Below are positions 1 through 7,836 of a DNA stretch of 64,000 nt, piece after piece. The notes beneath the pieces were generated by a model. That model did not search any database, was not told where the DNA came from, and saw nothing but the letters and a program-made list of their open reading frames with translations. The stretch is from NCBI RefSeq assembly GCF_934747485.1, contig NZ_CAKVGN010000001.1:1-64000 (forward strand). The letters run 5' to 3'. The translations under genes were made by a program, and so were the position numbers. Source of the DNA: an uncultured Brachyspira sp. GTDB taxonomy: Bacteria > Spirochaetota > Brachyspiria > Brachyspirales > Brachyspiraceae. Every line of letters starts with the position of its first letter. Position 1 is the first letter of the stretch.

Positions 1-661
1 AATTATGATACACCTATGCTATACTTTAAGAAATTAAGGAATTCCTAACTGCAATATGTCTGGCTCCTGTGCAAAAACAATATTTTTTTATTATAAGAAA
101 ATTTACAATTTTTATTGTTTTCAAAACTTTATTCTCATTCCCCGCCCAAGCGGTTTTTAAATTTAATGATTATTTAACCGCACGGTAATCAAAGCATAAA
201 ACATAATTTTATTAACAATTACAATAAATCAAAAAACTAATATTAGCCAACCGTGCGTTAATAAATATTTTAAACTTAATAAAAACTTGGGTGGGCGTGA
301 ACATTTCTAAATATGCAATAAAAATAATTTAAATTAGAATTTTAAATACGCTATAAAAAATAAAGGGTGGGGTATGTAAATAAAATTTTAAAAATTAATT
401 ACACTCCCCGCCCTAAGAGGCTTTTTATACTCTTTGTTGTTTTTGTATTACTTTTCTTTTTTGTTTAGCACTCTTATTTTTGCCCCCGCCCAAGCAGTTT
501 TTTAATTTAATGATTATTTAACCGCACGCTAAAAATATTTTATTTAAAATATTTGGTAATAATATAATTTAAATAACATATATAATTTAATTTACCGTGC
601 GGTGAATTAGATTAAATATTTTTAAAATTACATAAGTTTGCAAAAATAGCTTTTAAAAACC
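1..661. repeat. Repeat-rich intergenic region before cysS
   Basis: No gene is visible. A unit of about 44 bp beginning CCCGCCCAAGC and ending in ACCGCACG occurs at 141-185 and 485-528 with only a few differences. Related inverted material lies at 249-299 (CGTGCG ... CTTGGGTGGGCG), and fragments are at about 362-375, 403-425 and 596-605. The GC-rich ends (CCCGCCC, CCGCACGG) stand out in AT-rich DNA and can pair with the inverted copies. The CCGCACGG element recurs in the repeats at 4317, 20435, 22130 and 43872. Confidence 0.6.
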
Positions 662-689
662 TTGACAAATAGACTCTTTTAAGTAAAAT
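662..689 (+). promoter_or_regulatory. Sigma70-type promoter of cysS
   Basis: TTGACA at 662-667 and TAAAAT at 684-689 with a 16-bp spacer, about 45 bp before the cysS start codon. It lies just after the repeat cluster. Confidence 0.65.
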
Positions 690-739
690 GTTAGAAATAT
701 TTTTGTGGAATGTATTTTTCTTTAAGGAAATAATTTTTT

Positions 740-2149
740 ATGATTAAGTTTTATAATTCATTAACTAGGCAAAAAGAAGAGTTTAAACCTATGAATGGTA
801 ATGATGTTGGAATGTATTCCTGCGGACCTACGGTTTATAATTATGCACATATTGGTAATTTTAGAGCTTATATATTTAGTGATTTGGTGAGAAGAGTTTT
901 AGAGGATTATGGATATAATGTAAAGTTAGTAATGAATTTAACAGATGTTGATGATAAAACTATAAAAAACTCTAAAGAAAACCATATATCATTAAATGAA
1001 TATACAAAAAAATATAAAGAAGCTTTTTTTGAAGATATAAAGACTTTAAGAATAAAACCTGCAACAGTTAATCCTTCTGCTACAGAACATATAAAAGAGA
1101 TGATAGATATAATACAACTTTTAGAGAAAAACGGACATACTTATGAGGCAGATGGTTCTATATATTTTAAGATAAGCACATTTCCAGAGTATGGTGAATT
1201 AGCTAATCTTGACAAGCAGGAATTAAAAGAAGGAGCTTCCGGAAGAGTTTCAAGCGATGAATATGATAAAGAAAATGCAAGCGACTTTGTGCTTTGGAAG
1301 GCATATACAGAAGAAGACGGAGATGTTTATTGGGATTCACCTTTTGGAAAGGGAAGACCCGGCTGGCATATAGAATGTTCTGCTATGAGCTGCAAATATT
1401 TGGGCAAGCATTTTGATATACATACAGGAGGGGTTGATAATAAATTTCCTCATCATGAAAATGAAATAGCACAGAACGAGGCTGCTTTTAATGAGAAGTT
1501 TGTTAACTATTGGCTTCACTGTGAGCATTTAATTGTTGATGGCGAGAAGATGTCTAAGTCTAAAGGCAATTTCTATACTCTTAGAGATTTGCTTAATAAA
1601 GGTTTATCTGCTGAGGCTATAAGATATTCGCTTATGAACTCTCATTACAGAAAACAGTTAAACTTTACTATAGAGGGCATTAATCAATCTCAAAGTGCAA
1701 TAGATAGAGTTAATGACCTTATATTTAGACTTAAAGATATTACTAAAACTGATGCTAATGATAGTGCTGTAATGAAAGAACTTGAAGAGGCTAACAAAAA
1801 CTTCTTTGAATCTATTTATGATGATTTAAATGTTTCTGAGGCTTTAGGAATATTATTTAGTTTTATAAAGAGTATAAATATTTCTTTTGATTCTATTAAT
1901 GTTAGTTCAAGAGATGCTATAATAAAGTTTATAGAGAGAGTAAATAATATAATAAACTGTTTTAATATGAATGGTGAAAAAGAAATAGAAAGTGAAGATG
2001 AAGAGAAAATTAATAAACTCATAGAAGAACGTACTTTAGCAAAAAAAGAGAAGAATTATAAAAGAGCCGATGAGATAAGAGATGAGCTTAACAGTATGGG
2101 AATAGAGATAATGGATACACCAAATGGCGTTAAATGGAAAAGAAAATAA
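740..2149 (+). CDS. cysS: Cysteinyl-tRNA synthetase
   Basis: Class I aminoacyl-tRNA synthetase that charges tRNA-Cys with cysteine using ATP, in the cytoplasm. The 469 residues match the usual family length. Visible motifs are the zinc-ligand Cys in SCGPTVYN, the HIGH-type signature AHIGN directly after it, further zinc-site residues in GWHIECSAM and FPHHENEIAQ, and KMSKS near residue 270. The helical anticodon-binding domain fills the C-terminal third. A good promoter lies upstream and the gene after it overlaps by 26 bp, so the two are probably co-transcribed. Nothing is missing or unusual in the catalytic core. Confidence 0.97.
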   Translation: MIKFYNSLTRQKEEFKPMNGNDVGMYSCGPTVYNYAHIGNFRAYIFSDLVRRVLEDYGYNVKLVMNLTDVDDKTIKNSKENHISLNEYTKKYKEAFFEDIKTLRIKPATVNPSATEHIKEMIDIIQLLEKNGHTYEADGSIYFKISTFPEYGELANLDKQELKEGASGRVSSDEYDKENASDFVLWKAYTEEDGDVYWDSPFGKGRPGWHIECSAMSCKYLGKHFDIHTGGVDNKFPHHENEIAQNEAAFNEKFVNYWLHCEHLIVDGEKMSKSKGNFYTLRDLLNKGLSAEAIRYSLMNSHYRKQLNFTIEGINQSQSAIDRVNDLIFRLKDITKTDANDSAVMKELEEANKNFFESIYDDLNVSEALGILFSFIKSINISFDSINVSSRDAIIKFIERVNNIINCFNMNGEKEIESEDEEKINKLIEERTLAKKEKNYKRADEIRDELNSMGIEIMDTPNGVKWKRK

Positions 2150-3014
2150 TATAGATTTAATTACTAATACTTATCAGCATATAAGCGGCATCGGTCCTAA
2201 AAAAGAAGCTTTACTCTGGGAGGAAGGTTTAACAGATTGGCAAAGTGTGTTAAAAAATATTAATTATTATGCAATGCCTAACTCTATAAGAGAAGCTTTA
2301 AAAGATGAGCTTCCAAAATCTATATATAATTTGAAATCAAAAAATTATGATTATTTTTTAAAGAAGTTTCCAAACTCAATACTATATAGACTTTACCCTA
2401 TGTTTATGGATAAAACTGTATTTTTGGATATAGAAACTACAGGTATGAAGCCAGCAAAGTCTTATGTTACAGTGATAGGCTGCTATGACGGAAAAGATAT
2501 GCAGGTGTTTGTTCATGGTAAAAACGAAAGAGATTTTTTAGATTATATAAAAAATTATTCTATTGTTGTTACTTTTAATGGTTCTTGTTTTGATATACCT
2601 TTTTTGGAGAGATATTTTAATACAAAGATAAAATGTGCTCAGATAGATTTACGTTTTGTATTAAAGGATTTGGGATATACTGGAGGATTAAAAAAGATTG
2701 AGCAAGATGTCGGTATTGATAGGGGAGATGATATGCTTGGTGTTAATGGATATACGGCAGTTCTGCTTTGGAATTATTATATAGACACCAAAGATGAAAC
2801 AGCAATAGATTCTCTCATACATTATAATTTGCTTGATACTATTGATTTGGAATATTTATTATGTTTGGCATACAATAAATATGCAGAGAAATATAATACT
2901 GCACTTTTAGATTATAAAATACTTCCTTCTGTAAGTAAGTATAAACCTAATAAAAAATTAATAGATTATCTTCACAAACATCCGCATAAATATTCACCTA
3001 AGAACGATGATTAA
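2124..3014 (+). CDS. YprB-like RNase H-fold 3'-5' exonuclease
   Basis: Predicted DEDD-type exonuclease of the YprB / RNase_H_2 family, which acts on nucleic acid 3' ends. Acidic catalytic residues are visible in FLDIETTG (about residue 101), in FNGSCFDIPFL and in the late NLLDTIDLEYL motif. The first 45 residues include ISGIGPKKEALL, a helix-hairpin-helix-like segment seen in some relatives. The chosen ATG lies inside the 3' end of cysS in another frame, which suggests translational coupling; no strong ribosome binding site is present. The biological substrate is not known. The gene ends 6 bp from the convergent gene that follows. Confidence 0.8.
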   Translation: MALNGKENNIDLITNTYQHISGIGPKKEALLWEEGLTDWQSVLKNINYYAMPNSIREALKDELPKSIYNLKSKNYDYFLKKFPNSILYRLYPMFMDKTVFLDIETTGMKPAKSYVTVIGCYDGKDMQVFVHGKNERDFLDYIKNYSIVVTFNGSCFDIPFLERYFNTKIKCAQIDLRFVLKDLGYTGGLKKIEQDVGIDRGDDMLGVNGYTAVLLWNYYIDTKDETAIDSLIHYNLLDTIDLEYLLCLAYNKYAEKYNTALLDYKILPSVSKYKPNKKLIDYLHKHPHKYSPKNDD

Positions 3015-3020
3015 AAATTT

Positions 3021-4172
3021 TTAATATGCTTGATCTAATATAGTTGTAATAGCATCGTGAGTCATAGCTTTAGGCAGTTTATCCATACCGCTGTATGTTA
3101 GAGCTATATCTGCAACATTATTGAATTTGCTTCTGTCTATATTTATTTCATTAAGTCTTCGAGGAAGATTTAGGTCGTGAAGAAGTTTTTTAATATATTC
3201 ACCGCTTTGGCTTGCTATTTCAAAAGGAGTCATTTCTGGATCAACTCCATTAATAAAATCTGCAAGTATAGTATATTTGTCAGGTACAACAGGTATATAA
3301 TATTCCATAATATGCGGAAGAAGCAATGAAGAAATAATAGATTTATTAACAGAATACATATTATTTATTGCAATAGATAAAGCCCTTGAAGCACCGAGAT
3401 TTGCATTAGAACTAGCCATAGCACACATCATATTAGCCATAGCTATATTTGAAATATTTTCCACATTTGAGCTGTCTAATATAAGTTTGCTTAATCCCTT
3501 TATGCTTGATTTCATTGCATTTTTAATTAGAGGGGCATTAATATCATTTAGAGTTGTACTCATATACAAATCAAAAGCCATAGCAAATACGCTTAAAGCA
3601 CTGCTTATAGAATATTTTACAGGTACAGTTGTATATAATGCGGGGTCTATTATACAATCTCTTGCATATATGTTTTTATCAGTAGACTCTTTGCATATTC
3701 CGTCATATTTATCTACCAAATACATTCCGGTAGTCATTTCAGATAAAGAACCAAGTATAGTAGGCACCGATATTAATGGGAATGGCTTGTGATATGCAGT
3801 TTGACCTGAGACATAATCAGAAGCCTCACCGCTATTAGTAACTACAACAGAAGCTCCTTTAGCTATGTTTTGTACTTTAAATCCGCCTATAGCAACTAAA
3901 CATTCCGCTTTGCTGTATCTAATTAAATTAGCTATAATATCTGATTCATCGCTGTTGGAGTTTGAATTAACTTTAGAGTAAACCATAACATTCATTAGAT
4001 TATCTTCTAATTTGCTTACAATTTTATCTATTACCCCTATTTGATTAAAAGAATTTCCATCTGTTACAATAACAACTCTTCCGCCGTATTGCTTGATGGT
4101 GTCATGAAGACATTCTATAGAATCAACGCCGAATTTTATTTTTGTTGGTAGTTTAAACTCTATTATAGCCAT
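3021..4172 (-). CDS. Iron-containing alcohol dehydrogenase-like protein without metal ligands
   Basis: The 383 residues have the length and fold pattern of the Fe-ADH (FucO/DhaT/glycerol dehydrogenase-like) family: an N-terminal FGVDSIECL start, a nucleotide-binding half, the PTILGSLSEMT stretch matching the family PTxxGTGSExT, DPALYTTVP, and LLLPHIMEYY near the C-terminal half. However, the four metal ligands of FucO (Asp196, His200, His263, His277) align with Ser194, Met198, Arg263 and Lys277, and the NAD-binding GGGSxxD loop reads GGFKVQN. It is therefore probably a pseudoenzyme or has a different activity. The frame is intact, so it is not a decayed gene. It is transcribed alone, convergent with the exonuclease gene. 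Confidence 0.75.
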   Translation of the reverse strand: MAIIEFKLPTKIKFGVDSIECLHDTIKQYGGRVVIVTDGNSFNQIGVIDKIVSKLEDNLMNVMVYSKVNSNSNSDESDIIANLIRYSKAECLVAIGGFKVQNIAKGASVVVTNSGEASDYVSGQTAYHKPFPLISVPTILGSLSEMTTGMYLVDKYDGICKESTDKNIYARDCIIDPALYTTVPVKYSISSALSVFAMAFDLYMSTTLNDINAPLIKNAMKSSIKGLSKLILDSSNVENISNIAMANMMCAMASSNANLGASRALSIAINNMYSVNKSIISSLLLPHIMEYYIPVVPDKYTILADFINGVDPEMTPFEIASQSGEYIKKLLHDLNLPRRLNEINIDRSKFNNVADIALTYSGMDKLPKAMTHDAITTILDQAY

Positions 4173-4316
4173 ATTTACTCATCATAATAAAAATTAATTT
4201 TACTGCATTAATTCTCGGAAAAAGTATGTTTATTGTTTAAATTAAATATTAATTTTTGTGTATAGTGAATATTTAGGAGCTTATGAAAAATATTTTTGAG
4301 TTTTTTCTTAAACTTT

Positions 4317-4640
4317 TCCCGCGTACGAGCTGTACCACCTTGCCGCATTACTCGTCGTAAGGGCTTTCCGCACGGTAATGCTATACTTTAATTATAACTT
4401 CTTAGTCGTGCGGGGGCTAGTCCCCGCAAATAATTAAAACATAAAATTTTATTGTTCTTTTTCCCGCCTTCGCGGTGCGGACTTCGTCAAAAGAACCAAA
4501 AAGTGCAAATACTATAGCCAATATATTATGAATATGTATTTTATAAAATAATATTTATATTTTAGTCTAAAAAATGCAGTTCTTTTGCTTCTTTTATACC
4601 AATAAAAGAAGTGGGGTCTGGGGCAAAGCCCCAGATATTA
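4317..4640. repeat. Composite intergenic hairpin repeat, copy 1
   Basis: Fills most of the gene-free stretch 4173-4700. Three modules can be told apart. Module A: TACGAGCTGTACCACC followed by CCGCACGG and, about 35 bp later, CGTGCGGG, which can pair. Module B: TTCTTTTTCCCGCC followed by AAGAACCAAAAAGTGCAAA. Module C: GCTTCTTTTATACC-AATAAAAGAAG, a near-perfect hairpin (4588-4611), then TCTGGGG-CAAAG-CCCCAGA (4617-4635), a second hairpin. Other copies are at 19021, 20435, 21861, 42050, 43872 and 45164. Confidence 0.7.
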
Positions 4641-4700
4641 AAAACAAAATATAATTTTATTTTTGATAAAATATAGTTGTTTAGGTATATCTAAATTTAA

Positions 4701-5801
4701 TTATCTAATAATATTTCTGCTGTCATAATATTCCTGCCATCTGCGGCCGAGTTTTTGTGCTTTTATTTTTACGGCATTATTAAAATAGTGCTTTAATTTT
4801 GGTATATCATCTTTATTTTCTTTTGCAACACTTCCTATAAGATTTTCTACTACTGTAGACATATTGATATTTCCATCAGCATAGTAATATGAATGAAGTG
4901 CTGACTGATAATAAACTGATACTGCTTCAGCTGTGCTCATTATAGAATTAAGCTCCTGAAGTTTTGTATTATCTTCGCTTATTCCGTTTCTAAGTTCATT
5001 AAAAGTAGTGGCAAGTACATTAACTACATCATAATCTATATTTATATCAATGTTGGCAAGCTCAAATAAACTTTCGCATTGATTTGTTATTATTTCGGAT
5101 TCTAATTTTATATCTTTTATAGGCTCAACAGTTTCAAAATTAAATCTTCTTTTCAAAGCACTGCTCATCTCATTAATGCCTTTATCTCTTGTATTTGCTG
5201 TAGCTATTATATTAAAACCAGTGTTTGCAAATAATACTCTGTTTTGTTCTGGTATATTCATTATCTTATCGCTTAATATACTTATTAAAGAGTCTTGTAT
5301 TTCAATAGGGCATCTTGTAATCTCTTCAAATCTCGTTATAAAACCATTGCTCATACCTGTGTAAATAGGAGAAGGTATTAATGCTTCATCAACAGGACCT
5401 TTTGCAAATAGTAAAGCATAGTTCCAAGAATATTTTATATTATCTTCATTAGTTCCTGCAGTTCCTTGTATTGTGATTGTACTGTTTCCGCTTATAGCTG
5501 CAGATAAAAGTTCGCTGAGCATTGTTTTTGCAGTTCCGGGCTCTCCTACAAGCATTAATCCTCTGTTGCCTGCTAATGTAATTATTGCCCTTTCAACTAA
5601 AGCATTATCTCCGTAAAACTTTTTTTTAATAATTTTACCGTCTTCAAACTTTTTGCCAAGTATAAAATCTCTCACCGCTTGAGGGGATAATTTCCAATTT
5701 TTTGGCTTTAGGTTTTTATCTCTGCTTTTTAATATTTCTAATTCTTCTTTGTAAAGCTCTTCCATTAATGGTTTTTGATGTTGATTATTATTTTCTTGCA
5801 T
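4701..5801 (-). CDS. MoxR-type AAA+ ATPase (AAA_5)
   Basis: Predicted AAA+ ATPase of the MoxR / dynein-related AAA_5 group, proteins that usually remodel or activate partner complexes. Walker A is GEPGTAKT (about residue 92); the Walker B region is degenerate, reading FITRFEEITRCP; sensor 1 is IIATANTRD and the arginine finger region SSALKRRF follows. The C-terminal 130 residues are helical. MoxR proteins normally sit next to a VWA-domain gene; none is present here, as the neighbours are a repeat and an unrelated gene. A promoter lies at 5843-5871. The ATPase assignment is secure, the role is unknown. Confidence 0.8.
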   Translation of the reverse strand: MQENNNQHQKPLMEELYKEELEILKSRDKNLKPKNWKLSPQAVRDFILGKKFEDGKIIKKKFYGDNALVERAIITLAGNRGLMLVGEPGTAKTMLSELLSAAISGNSTITIQGTAGTNEDNIKYSWNYALLFAKGPVDEALIPSPIYTGMSNGFITRFEEITRCPIEIQDSLISILSDKIMNIPEQNRVLFANTGFNIIATANTRDKGINEMSSALKRRFNFETVEPIKDIKLESEIITNQCESLFELANIDINIDYDVVNVLATTFNELRNGISEDNTKLQELNSIMSTAEAVSVYYQSALHSYYYADGNINMSTVVENLIGSVAKENKDDIPKLKHYFNNAVKIKAQKLGRRWQEYYDSRNIIR

Positions 5802-5842
5802 TTTATTCTCTTTTGATTTTAATATAAAATAATTTTGACGAT

Positions 5843-5871
5843 AGTATATATTAGAAATAATTTGTTTTCAA
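5843..5871 (-). promoter_or_regulatory. Promoter of the MoxR-type ATPase gene
   Basis: On the minus strand, TTGAAA (5866-5871) and TATACT (5843-5848) are separated by 17 bp, about 42 bp before the start codon. Confidence 0.55.
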
Positions 5872-6118
5872 ACTTTTAGCGTTTTTAATATAAATTTATA
5901 TAAAATATGAACTATAAATTGTTTTAATAATTATTATAAAATATAAAATAAATATAGATTTGATTCATGTTTTATATATGTATTTGTGTGTATCAATTAG
6001 ATGTAATTTGGCTCTTTTGAGTTAAATATTTTGTGACTGTTTTAAATGTAGTTTAATTGTAGTAACAGTAATGAAATTTTACATAAAAATAATAATTATA
6101 TTCACAAAAATGTAAAAA
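5872..6118. other. AT-rich intergenic DNA without visible genes
   Basis: Between the divergent promoters of the ATPase gene and the small gene at 6170. No open frame, hairpin of note or repeat copy was recognised. Confidence 0.5.
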
Positions 6119-6146
6119 TTGACAGAATATAAATTTTTATTATTAT
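6119..6146 (+). promoter_or_regulatory. Promoter of the 120-residue hypothetical gene
   Basis: TTGACA at 6119-6124 and TATTAT at 6141-6146, 16-bp spacer. The TTG of this -35 box could be misread as a start codon of a longer reading frame; the promoter and the ribosome binding site further down argue against that. Confidence 0.6.
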
Positions 6147-6169
6147 TAATATGTAAGGAGGATTTTTAT

Positions 6170-6532
6170 ATGATATATGCAATAGTTCCGCCAAAATGCA
6201 TTGAAAGCGATACTGATTATTATCATATATTTGAGGCCTATTTTAACATCAATGATAATACCATAACTATTAATATGCATTCTATATCGAGCTTGCATAT
6301 TAGAATAAAGCCTAAATATAAGAATATGGTAAACAATAATTTTAAAGAGAATTATATTTCTATTAATGTGGAATCGAAAGACGGTAAAAACAAGATGTTA
6401 AAATATAAATATTATAAAAACAATAACGGCATATTTATGACTGAAAACAGAGAAGATACTATAGTTGTAGCTGTTTTATTAAGAAATCATTTATGCAGTA
6501 ATTGTGCTCAATTTTTGTTCGGAGGGCAGTGA
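6170..6532 (+). CDS. Hypothetical protein, 120 residues
   Basis: I do not recognise this protein. The ATG at 6170 is chosen because AAGGAGG stands 8 bases before it, and a promoter is 24 bases upstream; a longer frame from 6119 would begin inside the promoter. The protein starts MIYAIVPPKC, has no membrane segment or signal peptide, is rich in Asn, Lys and Ile, and looks like a small alpha/beta or all-beta protein. Its last 25 bases overlap, tail to tail, the membrane protein gene on the other strand. The strong expression signals suggest that it is real. Confidence 0.6.
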   Translation: MIYAIVPPKCIESDTDYYHIFEAYFNINDNTITINMHSISSLHIRIKPKYKNMVNNNFKENYISINVESKDGKNKMLKYKYYKNNNGIFMTENREDTIVVAVLLRNHLCSNCAQFLFGGQ

Positions 6533-7101
6533 GTTTTTATATTTTGATATGTTCTGTAATTATCAATAAAGTTGTCGTATGGATATCTTTTAAAAGAGTC
6601 TCTGTAAACGTTTTCTAATAATTTTTTAACTAAATTTATTTTTTCTTTGAATGTTTTATTTTTATCTTTTATTTTATTAAATTCCAAAAAAAATGATTTT
6701 CTTACTATATTCATAAATATATTAATTCTTATCATTTCATCAAAGATTATTCCGTTTGGTATTTTGATTTTTTTTATAAGAATAAAAAATATAGATAAGA
6801 AATATAATAAACTTAATATTCTAATAAAATATATTATCGTGAAATCAGCACCTACTTTGTCTATGTATATGCCTAATATGTTATAATATTCTCCTCTGGA
6901 GTTTAACCCTTGAATAATAAATACAGCTAAAAAATATGGTATAAGATGCAATAGCCTTTTTATAGTTTTATATAAAGACTTTGTAAGTATTATATGAATT
7001 ATAAATAAGGCTACCACTATATATATTAATATATTTACTTTTACAGTAAAAATGATTATGAATAGGAATAAAGCTAATATTATAGAAGCTATATATAGCA
7101 T
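6508..7101 (-). CDS. Hypothetical membrane protein downstream of efp
   Basis: Not assigned to a family. The first 115 residues form about five hydrophobic segments (residues 2-22, 24-42, 50-68, 84-108 with short breaks), followed by a basic, cytoplasmic-looking helical tail rich in Lys and Phe. The general plan resembles an ECF transporter T component or CbiQ, but no diagnostic motif is clear, so this is only a possibility. It begins one base after the efp stop codon and must be co-transcribed with efp. Its 3' end overlaps the convergent hypothetical gene by 25 bp. Confidence 0.6.
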   Translation of the reverse strand: MLYIASIILALFLFIIIFTVKVNILIYIVVALFIIHIILTKSLYKTIKRLLHLIPYFLAVFIIQGLNSRGEYYNILGIYIDKVGADFTIIYFIRILSLLYFLSIFFILIKKIKIPNGIIFDEMIRINIFMNIVRKSFFLEFNKIKDKNKTFKEKINLVKKLLENVYRDSFKRYPYDNFIDNYRTYQNIKTHCPPNKN

Positions 7102-7102
7102 T

Positions 7103-7663
7103 TTATTTATTTACGCGTTCAACGTAGCTGTCATCTCTAGTATCTACTTTAATTTTATCACCGATGTTTATGAAAAGAGGAACATTAACTTCTATGCCTG
7201 TTTCCAATTTAGCAGGTTTTAAAGTACTTCCTGTAGTGTCGCCTTTAAAACCAGGCTCTGTATATGTAACTTCTAAAATCACATGTATAGGGAATCTTAC
7301 AGCAGTAACTTCATCGTTTATATATTGCAAATCAACTTCGCTGTTATCTAAGAGATAGTATTTGTTATCTCCGAGTATATCTTCATTAACATGCACTTGT
7401 TCGTAGTTATCAAGTATCATGAATATATACTCATTTCCTTCATTATATAAGTATTGAGCTTTCTTGTAAGCAATATCAGCCTCTTCAACAGTTTCAGTAG
7501 AAGCAAAAGTTTTTTCAACCATATTGCCTTTAATCATGTTTTTTAATTTAGTTCTTACATTAGCTTTTCTCTGCTGAGCTCTGTGAAAGTGAGCGTCTAT
7601 TACTAAGTAAGTTTCGCCGTCTAATATAATAGCATCGCCTTTTCTTAAATCATTAACGTCCAT
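7103..7663 (-). CDS. efp: Elongation factor P
   Basis: Ribosome-binding factor that relieves stalling at consecutive prolines. Its 186 residues give the three OB/KOW-like domains of the family, including VRTKLKNMIKGNMVEKTF in domain I and the C-terminal GDKIKVDTRDDSYVERV signature. The domain I loop, which in E. coli reads KPGKGQ with the modified Lys34, reads RAQQRK here, so the residue at the modification position is Gln31. No EpmA, EpmB or EarP gene is nearby. The ribosome binding site GAGG is upstream of the ATG. The identity is secure; whether the factor is modified is open. Confidence 0.95.
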   Translation of the reverse strand: MDVNDLRKGDAIILDGETYLVIDAHFHRAQQRKANVRTKLKNMIKGNMVEKTFASTETVEEADIAYKKAQYLYNEGNEYIFMILDNYEQVHVNEDILGDNKYYLLDNSEVDLQYINDEVTAVRFPIHVILEVTYTEPGFKGDTTGSTLKPAKLETGIEVNVPLFINIGDKIKVDTRDDSYVERVNK

Positions 7664-7836
7664 AAATATAAATCCTCTAATTATAATATATTTTTTATGA
7701 TTGATAGTTTAAGCATTATATTTTATTAGCAGAAAAAAAGCAAATAAAATTGATTTAAATTATAGTATTAAAAACTATTGATTATTATTAAAAAAGTAAT
7801 TCATATAAACTTTTATTTCTAAATAAATAATAAATT

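Noticed and set aside
141..528. Possible CRISPR array
   Set aside because: Only two good direct copies, 344 bp apart, with inverted relatives between them; no regular spacers and no cas genes.
3487..3792. A 101-codon plus-strand frame inside the Fe-ADH-like gene
   Set aside because: Antisense shadow of a gene with clear family similarity; no start signals.
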